A stretch of 48,334 nt of DNA from an uncultured Pseudanabaenaceae cyanobacterium (GTDB lineage Bacteria > Cyanobacteriota > Cyanobacteriia > PCC-9006 > JAAUQQ01), in assembly GCA_938002085.1 (NCBI GenBank), contig CALLAT010000030.1:1-48334 (forward strand), read 5' to 3'. The notes beneath the pieces are model-generated. The model was not told where the DNA came from. It was given only the letters and a program-made list of their open reading frames with translations, and did not search any database. The translations under genes and the position numbers were made by a program. The first letter of the stretch is position 1. Each line of letters starts with the position of its first letter. Shown one piece after another: positions 7,487 through 16,150 of the stretch.

Positions 7487-8616
7487 GGCCCGCTGTGAGC
7501 TACTGCATTAATCCCCGCTGCGCCCAACGGCAAAACCCTGAGGGAGAAGAACATTGCTTAACCTGTGGTAACCCTCTGCTGCTAGAAGGTCGTTACCGCT
7601 TGCTGCGTCCCCTGCGCGAGCTAGATGAGTGGGAGCCAACAGAGATCTTTGAGGTTGCTGATTTACAGCCGATTGACGCTGCTGATAGAGCCCAGGGAGA
7701 AGCTCGGCCCCACAAAGTGCTCAAAGTTCTTAAAAAGCCGATCCTGTTGACGCTATTTGAGCGGGAAGCCACCACGCTGCAAGCCTTAGATCACCCTGGA
7801 ATTCCCCAGGTGGAATCGGATGCTTACTTCTCTGTGGAGTTGACAGGAGAGTCTCGATCTCGCCCCCTCTACTGCCTGGTCATGGAGAATATTCAGGGCA
7901 GTAACCTAGACAGCTGGCTCCAAGATCATGGTCCTATTGACCAAGCCACAGCCCTCGACTGGATGGGGCAACTCGTAGACTTGCTGAGACAACTCCATGC
8001 CGCTGCTCTCTTTCATCGAGACATCAAACTCTCCAACATTATGCTGCGTCCCACGGGACAGCTTGCGCTGATCGACTTCGGCACCGTGCGCCCCCTCAGC
8101 AACACCTACTTTGCCAAAATGGCGGGCCAGCGAGATATCACCAGCGTTATGTCACCGGGCTACACCCCCCTGGAGCAAATTAACGGAAAGGCCGTGCCCC
8201 AGTCTGACTTTTACGCCCTGGGTCGTTCCTTTGTTTACTTGTTGACAGGACAACATCCCCTAGATTTGCCAGAAGATGACACCAGCGGCCAGCTGGCTTG
8301 GCAGGAAAAATTAGCTCAGCCCCTCTCTCCTTGGTTTGCCCAGCTCTTGGATGACATGATGGCTCCTTTCCCAGGGCAGCGCCCCCTCAATGCCCAGCTC
8401 CTTCAGGCGCGTCTCGCTAATGCTGCGCTGCGGACGGAGGCAACGGAAGGAGGTACGAAACCGCCTGAGCGCAAATGGTCAAGGCAATGGGCGATCGCCG
8501 CTAACCTTTTCTTGTTGCTCATACAGCTTTTTGTTATGAGCCAATGGTTTGCTGCGCGACAGCGCTCTGTCCAACCCGCCCCTGTTTCAAGCCAGCCTGA
8601 CGCAGCTAGGACTTGA
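7483..8616 (+). CDS. Zinc-ribbon Ser/Thr protein kinase with C-terminal membrane anchor
   Basis: This is a Hanks-type kinase of about 377 aa. An N-terminal zinc ribbon has C8, C13, C25 and C28. The kinase core shows the HRDIKLSN catalytic loop (D180), IDFG metal-binding motif (D198) and the SPGYTPLEQ activation segment. A single membrane span near residues 341-359 is followed by a short tail, so the catalytic domain should face the cytoplasm. The frame can start at GTG 7483 (4-bp overlap with the NB-ARC gene) or GTG 7495, which gives the family-typical MSYC start. Partnership with the coupled NB-ARC protein is inferred from gene arrangement. The 3' end overlaps the convergent gene by 11 bp. 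Confidence 0.88.
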   Translation: MRPAVSYCINPRCAQRQNPEGEEHCLTCGNPLLLEGRYRLLRPLRELDEWEPTEIFEVADLQPIDAADRAQGEARPHKVLKVLKKPILLTLFEREATTLQALDHPGIPQVESDAYFSVELTGESRSRPLYCLVMENIQGSNLDSWLQDHGPIDQATALDWMGQLVDLLRQLHAAALFHRDIKLSNIMLRPTGQLALIDFGTVRPLSNTYFAKMAGQRDITSVMSPGYTPLEQINGKAVPQSDFYALGRSFVYLLTGQHPLDLPEDDTSGQLAWQEKLAQPLSPWFAQLLDDMMAPFPGQRPLNAQLLQARLANAALRTEATEGGTKPPERKWSRQWAIAANLFLLLIQLFVMSQWFAARQRSVQPAPVSSQPDAART

Positions 8617-9934
8617 GTAACGCTTCTGTTTTCTCCTGAGCAATCCTCATGGCTTCATCGACGGACTTCTGCCCTCGCAAGATTTCACTCAATGCAGTTT
8701 GTAAGATTGCCGAGGCGCGATCATACTCGCGCAAACTGGGGCGAAACACCGAGCCCTGCTGGAGATAATTGAATAACTGAGGCATCTGAGGATATTGACT
8801 GACAATGTCTGGGTCTTGGAACAAAGCCGTGCGACTGGGCAAATAACCCGATGCTTCTACAAAGGTTTTCTGGGCAGGCTCACTGGTGAAATACTTGATT
8901 GCCTCCCAGGCTTCTTCGGGATGAGTGGCATTGCGAGGAATGCCAAAGCCCCAGCCCCCGCGACAACCCTTGGCAGGCAGTGATGAGAAAGAGAAGGGGG
9001 GAGCGATCGCCACTTCATCCCCCCTGTTCAGCGCTTTGATCCCGGCTGAAAAATAGGGCCAGCCTCGCAAGAAGGCGGCTTGTTCTCCTTTAAACGCCTC
9101 CAGAGAAGACTGCTCTGTATAGTCTGTTACGGCATTTGGTGAGATCCCCTGGGGAATCAGCTGCTGTAAAGTTCTTGCCGCGTCCAGAGTAGCCGGTTCC
9201 ATTAAACCTACGGCTTGAGTTTGAGGATTAATCCAAAAGGCTCCTTTAAAGCTGCTCATCACCTCCACAAAATTCGCGATCAAGCCTTCATAGCTGCTGC
9301 CTTGCCAAAGATAGCCCTGGTTCTTTGCATCGGTTGCTTTGATCTGGTCAATGCTTTGGGCTAGGTTCACTAAACCTGTTGGGGGCTGGTCCGAATCTAA
9401 GAGATCTGTGCGGTAATACAACAGCCCAACATCAGAGCGCATGGGCAGTCGATATTGCTGGTTGCCCATTTTACCTGCCGTCACTTCACTCTCTAAGAAG
9501 CCAGAAAGATCAACCGCATCTCGTTCAATCCAGGGGGTGAGATCCACTAAATAATCTTGGAACTGAGGGGTCCAAATAATATCCATATAGACCAAGTCAT
9601 ACTTGGCCGCTCCCACTTGGATATCTAGGGTATAAATTGCCTCGCGTTCATCAGTTGTAAAGTCGGCTCGACTCGTGGCATCACTGGGCTTATTGGGGTC
9701 TTCGGGCACCAGCAAAACTTGAATATTGGGATGTGCCGTTTCAAACTGCGAAATGACAAGCTGCCAGGGCTGCACCTCTTCCTGGGGAACAACAAAGGAC
9801 AGCTGAACAGGAGGTTTGGGCCAGCTGATTAACCAAGCCGCAATGCAGAGCAATTGGAGCAGCAAGAGGAGCAGTAGCGATCGCAGCGACAGGCGGCGAA
9901 GGCGGAAGCGACGTTTACGGGGGGAGGGGCGCAC
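8606..9934 (-). CDS. ABC transporter sugar-binding protein (family 1 extracellular)
   Basis: The 442-aa protein starts with arginines and a run of leucines (residues 16-38), an uncleaved anchor or Sec signal with no clear lipobox cysteine. The body is a family 1 solute-binding protein: VISQFETAHPNIQV, YDLVYMDIIWTPQF, RLPMRSDVGLLYYRTDLL, GWGFGIPRNATHPEEAWE. Such proteins deliver sugars or oligosaccharides to an ABC permease in the periplasm. No permease or ATPase gene is next to it. The start is GTG at 9934. The substrate cannot be read; glucosylglycerol, trehalose or maltose-type sugars are possible because cyanobacteria use this family for them. Confidence 0.85.
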   Translation of the reverse strand: MRPSPRKRRFRLRRLSLRSLLLLLLLQLLCIAAWLISWPKPPVQLSFVVPQEEVQPWQLVISQFETAHPNIQVLLVPEDPNKPSDATSRADFTTDEREAIYTLDIQVGAAKYDLVYMDIIWTPQFQDYLVDLTPWIERDAVDLSGFLESEVTAGKMGNQQYRLPMRSDVGLLYYRTDLLDSDQPPTGLVNLAQSIDQIKATDAKNQGYLWQGSSYEGLIANFVEVMSSFKGAFWINPQTQAVGLMEPATLDAARTLQQLIPQGISPNAVTDYTEQSSLEAFKGEQAAFLRGWPYFSAGIKALNRGDEVAIAPPFSFSSLPAKGCRGGWGFGIPRNATHPEEAWEAIKYFTSEPAQKTFVEASGYLPSRTALFQDPDIVSQYPQMPQLFNYLQQGSVFRPSLREYDRASAILQTALSEILRGQKSVDEAMRIAQEKTEALLKS

Positions 9935-10222
9935 GTTAACTGAGGAGCCTCAAACCAAGGACTGTCACGAGTCATCTTAGATCGGAATGAACCTTGCTCT
10001 GTGTGATGGCGGTCCGGTCTGAGTCTTGAGCTTGAACAGCGATCTAGCTGGGAGAGAGTCATGCCGCGCTGTGCATGAGAGAAGCATTGGGCTAGGGCAT
10101 AAGGCCATTCATAAGCAGGCTTATGGACTCTGGAAGGTGATCGCCCCTTAATCTCGATTTTGTGGACTCAGGTCGTCCTCGTAGAGGAGTCCTCTCCTTT
10201 TCAACGTCGAGGAATTAGAGCT

Positions 10223-10573
10223 ATGGCTGAATTTATTAGCATCATTTTTAGTCTGATACTTCTCAGCATTTTTGGGCTATATGCCTATCTCCTAATTGCT
10301 GGAATCATCGCTGCTACTGGACTAGTGGGTCAGATCTGCCCAAATTGTCGCAGATTTAAGCTTTTTCAGATAGCTCAGGTTTCTGAACCCTCCCCATCGA
10401 GATGTCTATTCAGACTGCAATACGAGTGCAAAGCCTGCGGTTACCGCAAACATGAGTTTGTTTCAAAATCATCAGCATCATCAGTTAGCTGGTCTGGCGG
10501 AGCTGGAGCATCGGGCGGTGCTGGCGGTGGCGGCGGCGGTGGCGGTTGTGGAGGAGCAGGTGGAGGCGGTTGA
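10223..10573 (+). CDS. Membrane zinc-ribbon protein with polyglycine tail
   Basis: The protein has 116 aa from the ATG at 10223, which has GAGGA at 10209-10213 as its ribosome binding site. The frame is open upstream to a TTG at 10160, but nothing supports that start. One membrane span (residues 5-31) is followed by a paired-cysteine motif (CPNC, later CKAC) that should bind zinc, then a serine stretch and a C-terminal tail that is almost all glycine, interrupted by one cysteine. It lies 400 bp before a DUF2207 gene, and similar Gly-rich tails end many DUF2207 proteins. Function unknown. Confidence 0.7.
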   Translation: MAEFISIIFSLILLSIFGLYAYLLIAGIIAATGLVGQICPNCRRFKLFQIAQVSEPSPSRCLFRLQYECKACGYRKHEFVSKSSASSVSWSGGAGASGGAGGGGGGGGCGGAGGGG

Positions 10574-10973
10574 CTGACTTCGGATGAGTCATGTTCTCGT
10601 TGGCGATGAGCTTTGTTCTCCACACCTCATTGCAGGGCCGCGCTCACAACAGCAAGTGAGTAAACTGCCATGCGTCTTTGATTAACTGAGGCCAACACCG
10701 CTCAAGCCTCGGCTTTGATGCCTTTTGAAGGGCCTGGCTAAGAGGATGTTTGGAAAGTGCCTTTGCCTACATCAGGCTGGCTTCTCAGTAGCAAGAGCCT
10801 AGTAAATTCCAGCCCTAATCTAGAGGAAAGACTTGATAGTTCAGTGGCTTTGCTGACGTTTCAAACATTCTCTAAGCAGTGTTCAAACTAGAACTCAGAT
10901 TTGGCTATTGATTCGGCTCATCGACCGAGAAGAAGCAGCTTTTCTTTCTCCGTTAACGTTTCTGAGCTCTGAA
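10574..10973. other. 400-bp intergenic region
   Basis: No gene is supported here. A 5-bp inverted repeat GAGGC/GCCTC lies near 10690-10712. The DUF2207 frame is open upstream to a TTG at 10908, but the signal peptide starts at the ATG at 10974. Confidence 0.5.
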
Positions 10974-11675
10974 ATGAGATTGAACTCTAAAAGAATTCTC
11001 CCCATCTTCAAATGGATAGTGGTGGGAGTTTGTGTCTGTTTACTGAGCCTGGGAATGAATCATGCTCAGGCTGCATCGCCTTTCTTCTGGGATTTCATTG
11101 ATGTTGATCTTGTGCTTCAAGAGAATGGTGATCTTCTAGTGAGCGAGACGCAAAAATATAACTTTACTGCTCCCCATACGAATCAACGCTATCGATATAT
11201 TCCCTTGACCTTTGTTGATCAAATTACTGACGTTACGGTCTCTGAGGCTGGTCAACAGCTACCGATTAAAACAGGCGTTGAGAGAGGCCAGTACTGGATA
11301 CGCTGGGAGCACCCGCTGAACACCCCTGAGTCCCACATCTTCCAATTAAACTACCGGGTAATTGGCAGTATTCAGGCAAATGAAGGCGATAGCCTGATCT
11401 ATTGGCAGGCGCTCTTTCCCGATCGCGATGCACCGATTAATCGGAGCCGGGTGACTGTACATTTGCCAGTACAGCTTGCAGGAAAGGTGAGCTATTTCAG
11501 TGGCAAAGGCGTTAAGGCCAAGGCTCGGAAAGTCGATCCCAGAACGATCGTCTTTGAGATTAAACGGCCCATACGTCCAGGTCAGTCTTTTAGCGCTAGA
11601 GTTCGATTTCCTGCGGAGATCTTGAATCTGCCCATGTCGAAATGGGGTACTGGCCTGGGAAGTGAGGATGACTAG
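10974..11675 (+). CDS. DUF2207 domain protein, extracytoplasmic, minimal form
   Basis: From the ATG at 10974 the protein has 233 aa. A signal peptide or anchor (residues 1-33, hydrophobic IVVGVCVCLLSLGM, possible cleavage after HAQA) precedes one DUF2207 domain: VDLVLQENGDLLVSETQKY, RYRYIPL, FQLNYRV, LIYWQALFPDRDAPI. Usual DUF2207 proteins (YciQ-like) continue with membrane spans and a Gly-rich tail of several hundred residues; this one ends after the domain with GTGLGSEDD. The missing parts may be supplied by the small Gly-rich membrane proteins on either side. Function of the family is not known to me. Confidence 0.75.
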   Translation: MRLNSKRILPIFKWIVVGVCVCLLSLGMNHAQAASPFFWDFIDVDLVLQENGDLLVSETQKYNFTAPHTNQRYRYIPLTFVDQITDVTVSEAGQQLPIKTGVERGQYWIRWEHPLNTPESHIFQLNYRVIGSIQANEGDSLIYWQALFPDRDAPINRSRVTVHLPVQLAGKVSYFSGKGVKAKARKVDPRTIVFEIKRPIRPGQSFSARVRFPAEILNLPMSKWGTGLGSEDD

Positions 11676-11684
11676 ATAGAAGCC

Positions 11685-11876
11685 ATGTCTGACAAGGGAT
11701 TAGCTCTTTCTTTCAATAAATGGCTAGGATCCTTGCCTGATATGGGGGATGGCGATTCCTCCCCACTAGACAAACCAGTGTCCGAAATGGCAGGCCTCCC
11801 ATGCAGCGATCGCTCAGGATTCAACGGTGAGTCGGGGGGCGGAGAACTCAGTTCCCAGGGCAACTCGAACTGCTGA
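11685..11876 (+). CDS. Small hypothetical protein (63 aa)
   Basis: The frame starts at an ATG 9 bp after the DUF2207 stop, in the same frame. It encodes an acidic, Gly/Ser-rich protein (LPDMGDGDSSPLDKP, FNGESGGGELSS) with no membrane span or known domain. Its last 50 bp overlap the next Gly-rich gene in another frame. It may be a real small protein or the 5' part of a gene broken by a frameshift from the following one. Evidence is position only. Confidence 0.3.
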   Translation: MSDKGLALSFNKWLGSLPDMGDGDSSPLDKPVSEMAGLPCSDRSGFNGESGGGELSSQGNSNC

Positions 11877-12108
11877 ACCAGAAGGAGATAAGTCTCTTCT
11901 CTGGTTTCTGGTGATGATTATAGCTTCAGCGTTTTGCAGTCTTGTGTTTGGTCGCTGGGGGCAGCAGTCTAGCGGGGGTCATCATAACAGTGGAGGTTAT
12001 GGCAGCAGCTATGGCGGTGATAGCTACGGCGGCGGCGGTGGCGGCGGTAGTGGCTATGGCGATAGCGGTGGAGGAGATGTAGGCGGCGGCGGCGGTGGCG
12101 GTGGTTAA
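11827..12108 (+). CDS. Small single-span membrane protein with long polyglycine tail
   Basis: The 93-aa frame starts at a GTG with AGGA at 11815-11818, 8 bp upstream. It has a polar N-terminus, one membrane span (about residues 23-42, LLWFLVMIIASAFCSLVFG) and a tail rich in glycine, serine and tyrosine that ends in polyglycine. The composition is like the C-terminal end of a DUF2207 protein, so this may be the detached tail of its upstream neighbour. It is closed by a strong terminator. The start is uncertain and an N-terminal frameshift is possible. Confidence 0.6.
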   Translation: MSRGAENSVPRATRTAEPEGDKSLLWFLVMIIASAFCSLVFGRWGQQSSGGHHNSGGYGSSYGGDSYGGGGGGGSGYGDSGGGDVGGGGGGGG

Positions 12109-12119
12109 TAACGGCTAGC

Positions 12120-12169
12120 AAAAGAGAGAGGGCGTATTCCTAACTTCGGAATACGCCCTCTCTCTTTTT
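12120..12169. terminator. Bidirectional intrinsic terminator
   Basis: A perfect 20-bp stem (12121-12140 with 12148-12167) and 7-nt loop is followed by a T run at 12165-12169 on the plus strand. On the minus strand it runs into four T's (complement of 12120-12123). It lies between the convergent Gly-rich gene and the 1125-aa gene and should serve both. Confidence 0.95.
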
Positions 12170-12193
12170 ACTCAATCCGATGTGAGGTTAGCG

Positions 12194-15100
12194 CTAAACA
12201 GCGGTGGCTGCTGCTAGTCTGGCCTGGGCTTGAGCTTCTTCCGGTTCCCAGCGTAGGATGCTGCCGGAAACCAGGTTGACGCCATAGAGCTTACCGTCCG
12301 GTCCCATTTTCATATCCACCACAAAGCGGTTATTGGAATCGAATACCTGGACATTGCTGACCTCGCGGTTGCTATCCAGGGTGGCCGCGTAAAGCGTGCC
12401 GCCGTTGACGTCACCAAACATCAGCGTGTTGCTGTTGTAGTAGTCGCCGACGACGATCGCATTGGCATTATCCGGTGCGCCATGGCTGCGGGGGAGTAGT
12501 GGGAACAGGGCTGCTGCATCGCTCGGATCATTGCGGTTGCCGTTGTTGTAGAAAGACACCGCCTGGGGCAGGGTGTTGTAGCCGCCCGTGGGGTTGGGGC
12601 CTTCTAGGTAGGGCCAGCCAAAGTTGGAGCCTGCAACGCCGGTATTGATCTCCTCCCATTTGGTCCAGCCCACATCCCCGATGACAGGTAAATCTGACAG
12701 GGGATCGAAGGTGAAGCGGAAGGGATTCCGTAGGCCGGAGTAGAACACCTTGGAGGCGTTGCTATCACCGTCACCGTCGTAGAACGGATTGCTGGAGACC
12801 CCTTCACCGGTTAAGGGGTCGATGCGCAGCAGCTTGCCCGAGAGGTTGTTGATGTCCTGAACGCGGACGGTGCGAGGGTCACGGAAGTTGTATGACGTAC
12901 CGTCACCGTTACTCAGGTAGAGGAAGCCGTCGGCTCCGAATTCCAGGTCACCGATGGAGTGGGATTCACTGTCGGTGGCGAGGTAGTCACGGATGTTGCC
13001 GTTTTGCAGTCCTGCGCGATCTGGGTCGTTGTCCTGGGTGCCTCGGTCGATCTGGTTTGCGGGGGCGGTGATGCTGCCACCGACAATGCCCGAGGGGCGA
13101 ATGCTGTTGTCGCCGGTGCTGTTGCCCGTGGGGGCGTTGGTGTACTCCCAGGTGCTGTTGCTGCCCGCCATAATCACCTTGCTGGTTGGATCAGCAACCA
13201 TGGTGTTGGGATTCACCGTTAAGCGCACCATGCGGGAGGGACGGTTGCCTTTGCCGTCGGGAGCACCGAGGCCGGTGCGGCCAGCGGTTTCTGGGGGATC
13301 GTAGGTGTAGAGCAGGTAGACGTAGGGCTGGCTAGGGAATTCGGGGTGGATGGCCATGCCCAGGAGGCCGCGATCGCGAGTGTCGTTCACTTCCCCGGAG
13401 AGATCGACTAATGGATTGGCTCGCAGATTGCCATTCTCATCAATCACTTTGACCTGGCCATTCTTTTGGGCCACCAGCATGAACTGACCATCGGGGGTCC
13501 AGTCCAGCGTCGTGGGTTGGGTTAGGCCGGAGACTGCGGTGGTGCGCTCCAAGTTGCCCAGTTCGAGATCGTTGTCCAGGATCGTTACCGTGGAGCGCTG
13601 TTGAGTACCCAAAACGCCACCTGTTGGGCTAAGCAGCTCGACTCTAAATGTTTCGCTGTCCTCAACGAAGGCATCATCCTCGATGTCGATCGCAATGGTC
13701 CGGGTCGTTTGGCCAGCGGCGAAGTTGAGTCTGCCAGAGCGGGCGGTGTAGTCGTCACCCGCTTGGGCGGTGCCGTTGCGCGTGCGGAAGCGGACGGAGG
13801 CTGCTGCGCTGCTGTCGCCGCTGCGCTGGACGGTCAGTTCAACTTGGCGATTGGACTCGGAGGTGGTGATGGTGGCATCGCTAAGGGATAGTGTTGCCGG
13901 TGCATCATTGTCCAAAATATCGACTAGGACTGTGCGAGGCGCACCCAGACTGCCAGTACTGGGATTTTGTAGGCCGATGGAAAAGCTTTCGGTGCCTTCA
14001 AAGCGATTGTCGTCGAGGATTGCCACAGAGAAGGTCTTCTCAGTTTCACCATCTTCAAATACGATCCGTCCGGTGTTGGGACGACCATTGAAGGTGGGGG
14101 TGCGGTAGTCCTCGCCTGCGGTGGCGGAGTCGTTTCCGCCCACCTCATTGGTGGTGAATTCCAGGGTGGCGCGGCCCTGACTGCTGCCGGTGCGCACAGC
14201 GGTAAAGGTGGCGCTACCTGCATCTTCGTTCACAAAGACAGTGTTGCTGTTCTGCAGCGCAAAGCTACTGCTGGCCGTGGGAGCAGCGTATTGAAAATAA
14301 CCTTCGCTGTGCAGGGTCTCGCTTTGGCGGAAGCCTGGGACGACGCCGTCGGCAGGTTTCCAGGTGCCGGTGGAGAAGACCGTGGGAGCTTCGGTTTGGA
14401 AGCGATCGCCATCTACGTTCACGTAGTCCACGATCAGGTTGCTATCGATGTCGTTGTCGGGGTCGAAGCGATCGTTGAGGAAAGTGACCCTTACATCGTC
14501 TGCACTGACATTGCCCGCTGCCTGGTAGCTAAAGGTTTGATTGGCAGTGGTGGTGGTGAAGCTAGCCACAAGGCTGCCGTCGAGGGAGAGAGAAAACTGT
14601 TCACCCCCTTCTGTGCCCCTGGCTCGGACCTGAACGATGTCCCCAGTATTGTTGTTAGTTGTGTCCGCAAATCTGAATTCGCCGTTGGAATGGAGAATTT
14701 CGCTGGTGCGGAAGCCAGGTACTACACCGTCAGCGGGTTTCCAGGTGCCTGTCGAGAAGATCTTGGGATCTTCTGTTTGAATCGTTTCCCCATCGACCAC
14801 GATACGGTCCACATGGAGGTTTCGGTCAGTGCCGTTGGCCTCGTTAAAGAGGTCGTTTGTGAAGGCGACGCTGATGCGATCTGGAGCAATGTTATTGGCG
14901 GCACTATAGCTATAGGGGCGGAAGTCGCGGCTATCGGGGTCGCCCTTGATGTTGTTCCAGGTGCGCACGGTGCTACCGTCAATGCGCAATTCCATCGTCT
15001 CGCTGTTTTCGGCTCCAGCGGCGTAGATGACGATGGGGAGTACCGCTTCGTAGCTCGCCTGGGTGGCTTGGTCTACGGCGATGGCAGCGGCGATCGCCCC

Positions 15101-15571
15101 AGTACTCACTTCCAGATCCCAGTCCCCGCCCAGGCTGCCATGGCCCGTGGTATCGCTAGAGGCAGCTACATCGGCTCCAGTGATTTGGCTCAGCCGGTCT
15201 ACAAAGGCCATGCCGGTTGCAGTTTCAGCCAGGTTACAGCCATAGAACAGCAAGTCTCCGCTTTCGTTCAAGGCCTCACCCCAGCGGCGCAGATCCGCTT
15301 CGTAGTCATTGAGGGAGGATTGATCCAGGGTGGCATTGCCGAGGCGTAGGGCTCCATCGTCACCGTGGGAGAAGATGTGGACGCTGTCGAGGTCGTCGTA
15401 TTGAGCCAGCGTTGTGGTGATCTGAGCCAGTTGGTTGGTGGGGTCATCCAGGAGAACGATGCGATCGGCTTGGATTCCGCTAATGAGATCGCTGGCCTGG
15501 AATAAACCACCATCAACAAAGGCAATGGAGTTGATGGTGGCGTTACTGCTGCCGAGGGTATTGGCGTCCAT
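12194..15571 (-). CDS. Mosaic exoprotein: DUF4347, two CBM60-like, two Calx-beta, sugar dehydrogenase propeller
   Basis: This 1125-aa protein combines several modules. Residues 13-175 are DUF4347 (VHIFSHGDDGALRLG, LLFYGCNLA), common in giant cyanobacterial surface proteins. Residues 180-425 hold two similar Ca-dependent carbohydrate-binding modules of the xylan-binding CBM60 type; both contain FSTGTWKPADGVVPGFR. Residues 430-650 are two Calx-beta repeats (TAGEDY, QAGDDYTA, ILDND). Residues 660-1110 are a PQQ-type glucose/sorbosone dehydrogenase beta-propeller (DRGLLGMAIHPEF, LRNPFRFTFDP). There is no N-terminal signal peptide, and no RTX repeats are seen, so the export route is unclear, although DUF4347 proteins are often type I secreted. 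Binding of polysaccharide and oxidation of sugars outside the cell is inferred. The ATG at 15571 has no visible Shine-Dalgarno. Confidence 0.85.
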   Translation of the reverse strand: MDANTLGSSNATINSIAFVDGGLFQASDLISGIQADRIVLLDDPTNQLAQITTTLAQYDDLDSVHIFSHGDDGALRLGNATLDQSSLNDYEADLRRWGEALNESGDLLFYGCNLAETATGMAFVDRLSQITGADVAASSDTTGHGSLGGDWDLEVSTGAIAAAIAVDQATQASYEAVLPIVIYAAGAENSETMELRIDGSTVRTWNNIKGDPDSRDFRPYSYSAANNIAPDRISVAFTNDLFNEANGTDRNLHVDRIVVDGETIQTEDPKIFSTGTWKPADGVVPGFRTSEILHSNGEFRFADTTNNNTGDIVQVRARGTEGGEQFSLSLDGSLVASFTTTTANQTFSYQAAGNVSADDVRVTFLNDRFDPDNDIDSNLIVDYVNVDGDRFQTEAPTVFSTGTWKPADGVVPGFRQSETLHSEGYFQYAAPTASSSFALQNSNTVFVNEDAGSATFTAVRTGSSQGRATLEFTTNEVGGNDSATAGEDYRTPTFNGRPNTGRIVFEDGETEKTFSVAILDDNRFEGTESFSIGLQNPSTGSLGAPRTVLVDILDNDAPATLSLSDATITTSESNRQVELTVQRSGDSSAAASVRFRTRNGTAQAGDDYTARSGRLNFAAGQTTRTIAIDIEDDAFVEDSETFRVELLSPTGGVLGTQQRSTVTILDNDLELGNLERTTAVSGLTQPTTLDWTPDGQFMLVAQKNGQVKVIDENGNLRANPLVDLSGEVNDTRDRGLLGMAIHPEFPSQPYVYLLYTYDPPETAGRTGLGAPDGKGNRPSRMVRLTVNPNTMVADPTSKVIMAGSNSTWEYTNAPTGNSTGDNSIRPSGIVGGSITAPANQIDRGTQDNDPDRAGLQNGNIRDYLATDSESHSIGDLEFGADGFLYLSNGDGTSYNFRDPRTVRVQDINNLSGKLLRIDPLTGEGVSSNPFYDGDGDSNASKVFYSGLRNPFRFTFDPLSDLPVIGDVGWTKWEEINTGVAGSNFGWPYLEGPNPTGGYNTLPQAVSFYNNGNRNDPSDAAALFPLLPRSHGAPDNANAIVVGDYYNSNTLMFGDVNGGTLYAATLDSNREVSNVQVFDSNNRFVVDMKMGPDGKLYGVNLVSGSILRWEPEEAQAQARLAAATAV

Positions 15572-16150
15572 AAAAAACTAATGACTAGGGACTAACAACG
15601 AAGATCGTTCGGGTTGGGAAGGTCCGAAGCGATCAGTCATGAGCTGGGGTGCTGCAAGTGATGAAGCTGCTGGAGGCTGGCTTGAGTTGGAGAACAACGG
15701 CTAGGTGTTATCTATGCAGCAGCCCAGGTTGTGGGCCATCTGGCGTCGTGATCGCTACAAACATCGAGGGCTGGAAGACCGAAGATGGCTGGCTTTACAA
15801 TCGCGCTGCAAGTTTCCTGGGCTGTTTCGTTCTGACAAAACGCTCCGTACAAACCACGAGGCTTCATAAGTCCCCCTTCCTCTTGGAGGCTGAATAACCG
15901 TGCTTATGCGGTTCAATTGATGACTGCTTTAAGTCTTTTCCTAAGGCTTCATCCCAGATTTTTTTCCTTCGTTAGAGGAACTGAGTGAGTATGTGGGCCA
16001 GTCTGCTTTTTTCTCTCCGGAAATGCACTCAGGGCAGAGCGGCTGAAATTCAATAAGCTTTGCCAGACATTCGTTTCTCGCTGCTTGTTTTTGGTCTAGG
16101 CCGATCCGCTCCCAGAGCGTTGGCTGTATCTCAGGGCATCTCACCGCACC
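15572..16150. other. 579-bp divergent intergenic region
   Basis: Separates the divergent 1125-aa and 1156-aa genes and must hold both promoters, but no convincing boxes stand out. An 82-codon open frame (15649-15897) has no recognisable domain, a doubtful start and a composition unlike its neighbours; I do not call it. Confidence 0.5.

Noticed and set aside
14291-15349. 352-aa open frame antisense to the 1125-aa gene
   Set aside because: It mirrors the strongly coding minus strand; its residues show no domain, and the minus-strand protein has clear families throughout.
15649-15897. 82-aa frame in the divergent intergenic region
   Set aside because: No recognisable domain, no start signal and a composition unlike genes nearby.
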